DNA from: Smithellaceae bacterium
GTDB taxonomy: Bacteria; Desulfobacterota; Syntrophia; Syntrophales; Smithellaceae
Length of the DNA: 5,844 nt
Assembly: GCA_028701435.1 (NCBI GenBank)
Contig: JAQVQT010000119.1
Span: forward strand, 1-5,844
Reading direction: 5' to 3'
Shown here: one piece after another, positions 1-5,844 of the stretch
Position numbering within the stretch: position 1 is the first letter of the stretch
Layout of the letters: each line of letters begins with the position of its first letter
Position numbers and translations under genes: made by a program
Notes under the pieces: generated by a model
Told to the model about the DNA's origin: nothing
Seen by the model: the letters and a program-made list of their open reading frames with translations, nothing else
The model's database searches: none

Positions 1-37
1 TCCAGGATTTATTAATGAAACCATGAAAGGAGAAGCT

Positions 38-430
38 ATGGCGTCCAAGAAAGTATCGGCAATGGTGGAAGAGTTCAAGAACTTCGCGTTAAAGGGCAAT
101 GTAGTGGACCTGGCCATCGGTGTGATTATCGGCGCCGCGTTCGGAAAGATCATTGATTCACTGGTCAAGCACATCATCATGCCGCTGATCAGCCTGGTCA
201 TGCCCGGCGAACAGGGGTATCTGGCCTGGAAGTGGGCGGTCAACGGCAAGGAAATTCCCTACGGACTCTTCATCGGGGAAGTGGTCAACTTTTTGATCAT
301 TGCGCTGGCCCTGTATATTTTCATTGTGAAATTTATCGGCATGATTGTGAAAAACAAGGAAGAAGCGCCGCCGGCTCCGACCAAGGACCAGGAATTGCTG
401 GCGGAAATCCGGGATCTGTTGAAAAAATAA
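38..430 (+). CDS. mscL: Large-conductance mechanosensitive channel MscL
   Basis: Predicted 130-residue inner-membrane channel that opens under membrane tension and releases solutes during hypo-osmotic shock; the family works as a homopentamer. The family signature is clear: a short amphipathic N-terminal helix (EEFKNFALKGNVVDLA, residues 11-26), then TM1 at about 20-50 with the glycine/alanine-rich GVIIGAAFGKI stretch. L25 and V29 fall where E. coli L19 and V23 form the hydrophobic gate. A periplasmic loop spans about 51-75, TM2 about 76-104, and a charged linker leads to the C-terminal bundle helix ending AEIRDLLKK, as in E. coli MscL. Length is normal. I chose ATG 38 over the in-frame ATG at 23 because an AAGGAG ribosome binding site (27-32) lies just before it and the protein then begins MASKK. 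The promoter lies outside the window. The gene appears monocistronic, since the next gene is on the other strand. Confidence 0.97.
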   Translation: MASKKVSAMVEEFKNFALKGNVVDLAIGVIIGAAFGKIIDSLVKHIIMPLISLVMPGEQGYLAWKWAVNGKEIPYGLFIGEVVNFLIIALALYIFIVKFIGMIVKNKEEAPPAPTKDQELLAEIRDLLKK

Positions 431-470
431 CCTTTGTCCCGAAATGCACCGTCCGTTGGACAGGCAAAGG
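431..470 (+). terminator. Imperfect hairpin directly after mscL (weak terminator candidate)
   Basis: Immediately after the mscL stop codon, CCTTTGTCC (431-439) can pair with GGA (458-460) plus CAAAGG (465-470), with a four-base bulge in the right arm. No T-tract follows on the + strand, so this is not a canonical intrinsic terminator. It may only protect the mRNA 3' end, or be chance. Confidence 0.25.
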
Positions 471-487
471 AAGACGCTTGGGGGGGT

Positions 488-558
488 GGCCGTGTCTGCC
501 GGCCCGGGGGAAAACCGGTGAAAAGGACGCGGCACCAACCGCCTTGCGGCAGACGGCC
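488..558. repeat. Long-range imperfect inverted repeat in the mscL 3' intergenic region
   Basis: GGCCGTGTCTGCCG (488-501) and CGGCAGACGGCC (547-558) are reverse complements apart from a two-base bulge in the left arm, giving a 12-pair stem around a 45-base loop. It lies in the roughly 200-base non-coding stretch between two convergent genes. No coding potential with a credible start site was seen across it. Its function is unknown: it could fold in mscL read-through RNA or in transcripts from the other strand. Confidence 0.5.
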
Positions 559-584
559 CGCGAAAGTTTCTTACAGTTCATCGC

Positions 585-634
585 AGAGACGGCGGCGGGG
601 GCGCGGCGCGTGTCCGGCGCCCCCGTCAGTCTCT
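585..634 (-). terminator. GC-rich hairpin at the end of the small reverse-strand gene
   Basis: AGAGAC (585-590) plus GGGGGCGC (597-604) pair with GCGCCCCC (617-624) plus GTCTCT (with an AGT/GTC internal loop, 625-634). The result is a two-segment stem with a 12-base apical loop. The right arm overlaps the TAG stop codon (633-635) of the reverse-strand gene, placing the structure at the end of that mRNA. Beyond the stem on the reverse strand there is no clear run of T, so termination would be of the weak or Rho-assisted kind. It may also block read-through from mscL. Confidence 0.5.
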
Positions 635-815
635 ATTTCTTGTGATTGCGGAAGAAACCCAACAGAAATTCGGAATCCTTGGGGGACAGGTCAAACTTGA
701 AAACCGCCTTTTCAATCAGCGCGTGCAGCGGCTGACCTTCGCCGTCTTCCAGGCTGCCGGAGATCCATTTAATCGCCTTCTGAACATTTTCAGCTTCGGG
801 CATAATTGTTGCCAT
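633..815 (-). CDS. Small hypothetical protein, 60 residues
   Basis: I do not recognise a named family, although short proteins ending in a similar 'F-[DN]-L-S-P-x-[DE]-x-x-F-L' segment seem familiar from Desulfobacterota genomes (from memory, unverified). The start is well supported: ATG at 815 preceded by a perfect AAGGAGG (about 826-832 on this strand) some ten bases upstream. The protein is probably cytosolic and mostly helical, with no signal peptide, membrane segment or cysteine. An N-terminal half with PEAENVQKAIKWISG is followed by an acidic turn (LEDGEGQ) and a C-terminal half LIEKAVFKFDLSPKDSEFLLGFF. The basic tail is RNHKK. It is transcribed divergently from rubrerythrin across a 183-base gap, which suggests a shared regulatory region. 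A strong ribosome binding site, a terminal hairpin and a plausible promoter together argue that it is a real gene. Confidence 0.8.
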   Translation of the reverse strand: MATIMPEAENVQKAIKWISGSLEDGEGQPLHALIEKAVFKFDLSPKDSEFLLGFFRNHKK

Positions 816-861
816 TTTGTTGCTTCCTCCTTGTGATTTTTTAAGCAGTTTTCCGCGTTCA

Positions 862-910
862 GGATTGTATCGACACAGCGCAAAAACTTTTTAGATACAT
901 ACTACAATCC
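862..910. repeat. Nested inverted repeat between divergent genes (possible operator)
   Basis: GGATTGTA (862-869) is an exact reverse complement of TACAATCC (903-910). An overlapping inner pair, TGTATC (866-871) and GATACA (894-899), is also exact. The arms are about 22-33 bases apart, too far for one simple dimer site but suitable for two half-sites joined by a loop, or for an RNA stem in the leader of the reverse-strand gene. It does not match the classic PerR box expected near rubrerythrin genes in some bacteria. Confidence 0.45.
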
Positions 911-927
911 GTCTGAAAAATTAACAA
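899..927 (-). promoter_or_regulatory. Candidate promoter for the small reverse-strand gene
   Basis: On the reverse strand TTGTTA (922-927) and TAGTAT (899-904) are separated by 17 bases, each matching four of six positions of the sigma70 consensus. Transcription would start near 892, giving a leader of about 77 bases before the ATG. The -10 element overlaps the right half of the inverted repeat at 862-910, as expected if that repeat is a repressor site. Assigned from sequence similarity only. Confidence 0.35.
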
Positions 928-941
928 ATATTTGGCTTGAT

Positions 942-969
942 TTGACATTAAAATGATGATGATTACCTT
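942..969 (+). promoter_or_regulatory. Candidate promoter of the rubrerythrin gene
   Basis: A perfect TTGACA -35 element (942-947) is followed after 16 bases by TACCTT (964-969), which keeps the most conserved TA...T positions of a -10 box. AT-rich DNA lies upstream (about 910-941). The start point would be near 976, about 23 bases before the ATG. The -10 match is weak, so the assignment is tentative. Confidence 0.4.
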
Positions 970-998
970 GATGAAAACAGAACGAAAGGAGACGCAGG

Positions 999-1577
999 AT
1001 GGCTAAATCAATGAAGGGAACTCAAACGGAGAAAAACCTGCTGGCGTCTTTTGCCGGCGAATCGCAGGCCAGAAACCGCTACACATTTTTTGCAAGCGCC
1101 GCGAAAAAGGAAGGATACGAGCAGATTTCCCGCTTTTTCCTCGAGACGGCGGAAAATGAGAAAGAGCACGCCAAAGTGTTTTTCAAGTATCTGGAAGGCG
1201 GCGAGCTTGAAATCACCGCGGCCTATCCGGCGGGCGTGATCGGCGACACCAAAAGCAATCTGGAAGCCGCGGCGGCCGGAGAAAATATGGAGTGGACCGT
1301 GCTGTACGCCGATGCCGCGAAAATCGCCAGGGAGGAAGGATTCCCGGAAGTGGCCCGCTCCTTTGAGCAGATCGCCAAGGTGGAAAAGTTTCACGAAGAA
1401 CGCTACCGCAAACTGGCCGCCAACATCGCCAGGGGCGAGGTGTTCACGAAAAAGGCGGCAACCAAGTGGCACTGCATCAACTGCGGCTACGTGTATGAAG
1501 GGCCCGAGGCGCCGAAGGAATGCCCCGCCTGCAAACACCCGCAGTCCTATTATGAGGTGCTGGCTGAAAATTATTAA
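999..1577 (+). CDS. rbr: Rubrerythrin
   Basis: Cytosolic non-haem iron protein of 192 residues that, in anaerobes, reduces hydrogen peroxide to water using electrons delivered through rubredoxin or an equivalent donor. The N-terminal ferritin-like four-helix domain (about 1-145) carries the expected diiron ligands: E21 in FAGESQARNRY, E54 and H57 in ENEKEH, E95 and E98 in GENMEW, and E129 and H132 in VEKFHEERY. The C-terminal rubredoxin-like domain (about 155-192) has both cysteine pairs, C159-x2-C162 and C175-x2-C178, for the Fe(SCys)4 centre. No key residue is missing and length is normal. The ATG at 999 has an AAGGAG site (986-991) seven bases upstream. It is a single-gene unit bounded by its own promoter region and a strong terminator. 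Transcription is divergent from a small hypothetical gene. Confidence 0.97.
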   Translation: MAKSMKGTQTEKNLLASFAGESQARNRYTFFASAAKKEGYEQISRFFLETAENEKEHAKVFFKYLEGGELEITAAYPAGVIGDTKSNLEAAAAGENMEWTVLYADAAKIAREEGFPEVARSFEQIAKVEKFHEERYRKLAANIARGEVFTKKAATKWHCINCGYVYEGPEAPKECPACKHPQSYYEVLAENY

Positions 1578-1615
1578 AACGCCGTCACGCAAAAGGAATA
1601 CCGCAAAAGAACATC

Positions 1616-1653
1616 AAAAGGCCGGCGGGGCTGATGCCCCTCCGGCCTTTTTT
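1616..1653 (+). terminator. Intrinsic terminator after rubrerythrin
   Basis: GGCCGG (1620-1625) and GGGGC (1627-1631) pair with GCCCC (1636-1640) and CCGGCC (1642-1647), closing a four-base TGAT loop with a single C/T mismatch. TTTTTT (1648-1653) follows. AAAA at 1616-1619 mirrors the T-run, so it may also work in the reverse direction. It lies 38 bases after the rubrerythrin stop codon and separates that gene from the GerMN-EF-G unit. Confidence 0.95.
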
Positions 1654-1709
1654 CGCTTCAACTTCCACGATTATCTGACAGCGAAGGGATAGCGGGCTGT
1701 TTGCCGGGC

Positions 1710-1738
1710 TTGACACTGAAGGAAAAATGCCCTAGATT
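1710..1738 (+). promoter_or_regulatory. Sigma70-type promoter of the GerMN-EF-G unit
   Basis: TTGACA (1710-1715, six of six) and TAGATT (1733-1738, four of six including the key A and final T) are separated by the optimal 17 bases. The predicted start is near 1745, about 24 bases before the ATG at 1769. It is the best promoter match in the window and lies just after the rubrerythrin terminator. Confidence 0.7.
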
Positions 1739-1768
1739 GGCGCAGTTTTTTTAAGAAAGGTTGTTGTC

Positions 1769-2401
1769 ATGTCCACGAAAAAGCAGCGCCGGTCCGAGAA
1801 TTTCAAAGACCGCCAAAAAAAGAAATCCACCCGAATCGCCTATCTGGCCGCCATCATCGGCGGCATCGTTTTGCTGCTGGTGCTTTTCTTTGTCATTTTA
1901 TTCAACGCCTTGTTTCCGCCGGTGGATATGGAAGCTTTACACCGGAAAAAAATATCGGCCAAAATTTATTTTTCCGATCCTCAGGAACGATTTCTCGTTT
2001 TCGAAAAACGGGTGATTTACAAGGAAGAAGATCCGGCGCAGCAGGCCAAAGAAGTGGTCAGGGCGCTTCTGGAGGGATCCAAAACCAAAAGCAAAACCGG
2101 CAACGTCAACACCTTTCCCGCGGGCGTGGTCCTCAAAGACATTCGGCTGGACAAAGACGGAACCGCTCAGGTCAACTTCGGCGCAGGTTTGACGAAGAAC
2201 CATCCGGGCGGTTCCACGGCGGAGATGATGACGATTTATTCTCTGGCCAATACGCTGGCGGAAAATGTTCCTCAGATTCGGGCGGTAAAAATTCTGGTGG
2301 ACGGCAAAGAACTGCCCACCCTCAAGGGGCACATTTCCACGGCGCATTCTTTCCAGCCGGACCCCGATCTCTTCGCGCCCGTCAAAGAGGAGAAAAGCTG
2401 A
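1769..2401 (+). CDS. Membrane-anchored GerMN-domain protein
   Basis: Predicted 210-residue protein with a very basic cytoplasmic N-terminus (residues 1-22, rich in K and R) and one hydrophobic segment (about 24-48). The outer, soluble GerMN domain spans about 63-198. The domain call rests on the AKIYFSDP opening strand, the VVRALLEGSKTK helix, the TFPAGVVLKDIRLDKDGTAQ strand pair and the NFGAGL motif. A helix (about 145-165) with AEMMTIYSLANTLAENVP and the closing strands VKILVDGKELPTLKGHIS follow. GerMN domains occur in the Bacillus germination protein GerM and in many cell-envelope lipoproteins; their biochemical role is not settled. Here sporulation is not implied. There is no lipobox; the hydrophobic segment looks like an uncleaved anchor. 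The start is supported by GAAAGG (1755-1760) eight bases upstream and by the promoter at 1710-1738. Only seven bases separate it from the EF-G gene. Confidence 0.85.
   Translation: MSTKKQRRSENFKDRQKKKSTRIAYLAAIIGGIVLLLVLFFVILFNALFPPVDMEALHRKKISAKIYFSDPQERFLVFEKRVIYKEEDPAQQAKEVVRALLEGSKTKSKTGNVNTFPAGVVLKDIRLDKDGTAQVNFGAGLTKNHPGGSTAEMMTIYSLANTLAENVPQIRAVKILVDGKELPTLKGHISTAHSFQPDPDLFAPVKEEKS
2386..2392 (+). promoter_or_regulatory. Distant ribosome binding site for the EF-G gene
   Basis: AGAGGAG lies inside the last codons of the GerMN gene, 16 bases before the EF-G ATG at 2409, which is farther than usual. No closer purine-rich site exists, so the EF-G may depend on translation of the upstream gene. 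The start itself is well supported because the protein begins only 11 residues before the conserved RNIGIVAHIDAGKT segment. Confidence 0.45.
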
Positions 2402-2408
2402 CATCCCC

Positions 2409-4442
<2,034 letters not shown>

Positions 4443-4504
4443 AAAGGTGATGGAAGATATTCACCGGTGGATGGAAAAACGTTTGTAATTCTGTGGACTG
4501 AACA

Positions 4505-4524
4505 CCCGTCCCGAAAGGGGCGGG
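4505..4524 (+). other. GAAA-tetraloop hairpin upstream of the adenylate cyclase
   Basis: CCCGTCCC (4505-4512) pairs with GGGGCGGG (4517-4524) as an eight-pair stem, one pair being a G-U wobble in RNA, closed by the stable GAAA tetraloop. There is no T-run after it, so it is not an ordinary terminator. The cyclase ribosome binding site begins about 11 bases later. It may mark the 3' end of the EF-G message, slow decay, or modulate cyclase translation. No promoter could be recognised in the 104 bases between the two genes. Confidence 0.55.
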
Positions 4525-4546
4525 AGAAACCCTGAAGGAGGCAAAC

Positions 4547-5844
4547 GTGGCTGTTCTGAAACACGCATGGGAACGAGTGCGCGATTATGCCGTTTTCGAA
4601 AGCGAACGCGGGGTCTATCCGCAGACTTTTTCGGAAGAATTGAACGAACAATGCGGCCGGATCCTTTATGTCGTATCCCTCATTACATCCGTGGCCTGGC
4701 TGCCCTATATTTACCTCGACACCATGCTCCATCCGGAAGAGCCCCTGCTTCCCATACTCCGCATGGGTCTGTCCGTCTTCAGCTTCGCTATCTTTATCCT
4801 GTACATCTCGAAGCGCTTTCTCCAGTACAACATGCTGTTTCTGGTGCTCATCGGCGCCTATCTGGCGATCGGCTGCGCATTCATCACCGCCCTGGCGGAT
4901 GCCGATCCCGTGTACATGGGAGGCTATATTTTCATACTGACCGTGATGGCTCTTGTGCCGGTGGACCGGCGCTATGCCCTGGTGATCATCGCGGCTTCTC
5001 TGCTGACGTTTTTTGTCGTCGGACGCTTTGAAAATGTTTCCTTCAACCGGGCGAGCGACCGATACAGCATCATGGATTTGTCGAGCGCCACGTTTGTCGC
5101 CATTGCGTTTATCTATCTGCTGCACAACACCAGGCTGGCCAGCTGGCTGAAATCCAGAAAGATTGAACAGCAGAGCGAGGAAATGCGATCCGACAAGGAA
5201 AAAATCGACAACCTGCTTTTGAATATTCTGCCGCCCGCCGTGGCCGAGGAGCTGAAAGGCCAGGGATACGTCAAGCCCGTGTTTTATCCGTCCGCGACCA
5301 TTGTCTTTACGGATTTTGTCGGCTTTACCAAGATTTCCGAAACGCTGACGCCCGACCAGCTGGTCCGTGAGCTGGATTCGGCCTTTTCCCGGTTTGACCG
5401 CGTGATGGACAAATACGGCCTGGAAAAACTCAAGACCATCGGCGATTCCTATATGTATGCCGGAGGCGTGCCTCTTCCCAACGCGACGCATGCCATCGAC
5501 GCGGTTCTGGGCGCTTTGGAAATTCAGTCGTTTGTGGAGCAGATCAACCTGGAAAAATCTCAGAGCGGGCGGCCGGTCTTTGAAATTCGGATCGGAATCA
5601 ACAGCGGCCCGCTGATGGCCGGCGTCGTGGGGGAAAAGAAATTTGTCTATGACGTCTGGGGCGATTCCGTCAACCTGGCCAGCCGCATGGAATCTTCAGG
5701 CGGGAAGGGAAGAATCAACATTTCCGAATCCACCTACGCCCGGATCAAAGATTATTTTGAAACCGAGTCCCGCGGGCAGGTGCTGGCGAAAAACAAGGGA
5801 GCCGTGGACATGTATTTTGTCAAGGGACTCAAAAAGGAGTTTGC
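4547..5844 (+). CDS. Membrane-bound class III adenylate cyclase (3' end beyond window)
   Basis: This reading frame has no stop before the window ends; 432 codons are visible. It starts at GTG, five bases after a strong AAGGAGG (4535-4541). The product should make cyclic AMP from ATP at the inner membrane. Residues 1-37 are cytoplasmic. Six hydrophobic segments follow (about 39-57, 69-87, 94-116, 123-138, 143-160, 175-193), then a charged helical linker (196-240) ending in LLLNILPPAVAEEL, typical before cyclase domains. The catalytic domain (about 248 onward) has metal-binding D256 (FTDFVGFT) and D300 (TIGDSYMYAGG), adenine-selecting K296 and D369, and transition-state N376 and R380 (YDVWGDSVNLASR). 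Lys/Asp at the selecting positions points to ATP rather than GTP. All active-site residues lie in one chain, so a homodimer is expected. The signal sensed by the membrane part is unknown. It may be cotranscribed with the EF-G gene 104 bases upstream. Confidence 0.95.
   Translation, partial: MAVLKHAWERVRDYAVFESERGVYPQTFSEELNEQCGRILYVVSLITSVAWLPYIYLDTMLHPEEPLLPILRMGLSVFSFAIFILYISKRFLQYNMLFLVLIGAYLAIGCAFITALADADPVYMGGYIFILTVMALVPVDRRYALVIIAASLLTFFVVGRFENVSFNRASDRYSIMDLSSATFVAIAFIYLLHNTRLASWLKSRKIEQQSEEMRSDKEKIDNLLLNILPPAVAEELKGQGYVKPVFYPSATIVFTDFVGFTKISETLTPDQLVRELDSAFSRFDRVMDKYGLEKLKTIGDSYMYAGGVPLPNATHAIDAVLGALEIQSFVEQINLEKSQSGRPVFEIRIGINSGPLMAGVVGEKKFVYDVWGDSVNLASRMESSGGKGRINISESTYARIKDYFETESRGQVLAKNKGAVDMYFVKGLKKEF

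Noticed and set aside
23..37. Alternative upstream ATG for mscL adding MKGEA
   Set aside because: The AAGGAG ribosome binding site lies inside this extension and is correctly placed for ATG 38; the extension has no ribosome binding site of its own and is not typical of MscL.
930..950. Possible sigma54 or FNR-type site upstream of rubrerythrin (TTGGC and TTGAT strings)
   Set aside because: The GG/GC spacing for sigma54 fails and the second FNR half-site is absent.
951..963. ATGATGATGAT microrepeat before rubrerythrin
   Set aside because: Too short to be more than chance low complexity.
4450..4488. Twelve-residue mini-frame (MEDIHRWMEKRL) just after the EF-G stop, considered as a leader peptide
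   Set aside because: The nearest AAGG is only two bases from the ATG, there is no regulatory codon run, and no attenuator with a T-run follows.
4567..5031. Forward open frame of 154 codons between the EF-G and cyclase catalytic parts
   Set aside because: It is in a different frame from the cyclase, whose GTG start at 4547 has a strong ribosome binding site and whose membrane segments cover this stretch.

Overview
The window reads as an ordinary chromosomal stretch from an anaerobic bacterium, most plausibly a Desulfobacterota (former Deltaproteobacteria) lineage such as a Syntrophales-like organism. This rests on a rubrerythrin (oxidative-stress defence typical of anaerobes), moderately high GC by eye, and a stand-alone EF-G whose domain IV tip looks like the EF-G2 type known from spirochaetes, planctomycetes, deltaproteobacteria and mitochondria. 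The taxonomic placement is inference. No mobile element, CRISPR array, tRNA or rRNA is visible.

Layout. (1) 38-430 (+): mscL, a large-conductance mechanosensitive channel, complete. (2) 431-632: non-coding stretch rich in inverted repeats, ending in a strong GC-rich hairpin at the 3' end of the next gene. (3) 633-815 (-): a 60-residue hypothetical protein with a strong ribosome binding site. (4) 816-998: divergent promoter region with a nested inverted repeat that could be an operator. (5) 999-1577 (+): rubrerythrin with diiron and rubredoxin domains, followed by a textbook intrinsic terminator at 1616-1653. (6) 1710-1738: a good sigma70-type promoter driving (7) 1769-2401 (+): a membrane-anchored GerMN-domain protein and, 7 bases later, (8) 2409-4442 (+): an EF-G family GTPase. 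(9) 4443-4546: a short gap with a GAAA-capped hairpin. (10) 4547-5844 (+): the first 432 codons of a six-helix membrane-bound class III adenylate cyclase starting at GTG. It runs off the window.

How they fit together. mscL, the small reverse-strand gene and rubrerythrin appear to be separate transcription units. The GerMN gene, the EF-G gene and possibly the cyclase form one rightward unit, since no terminator with a T-tract separates them. The most interesting point is that the EF-G keeps its GTPase motifs but lacks the domain IV tip residues needed for tRNA translocation. It is therefore more likely a ribosome-recycling EF-G2 than the main translocase. The cyclase is a second strong call: it has no in-window stop, but all the catalytic residues of an ATP-specific cyclase are present.
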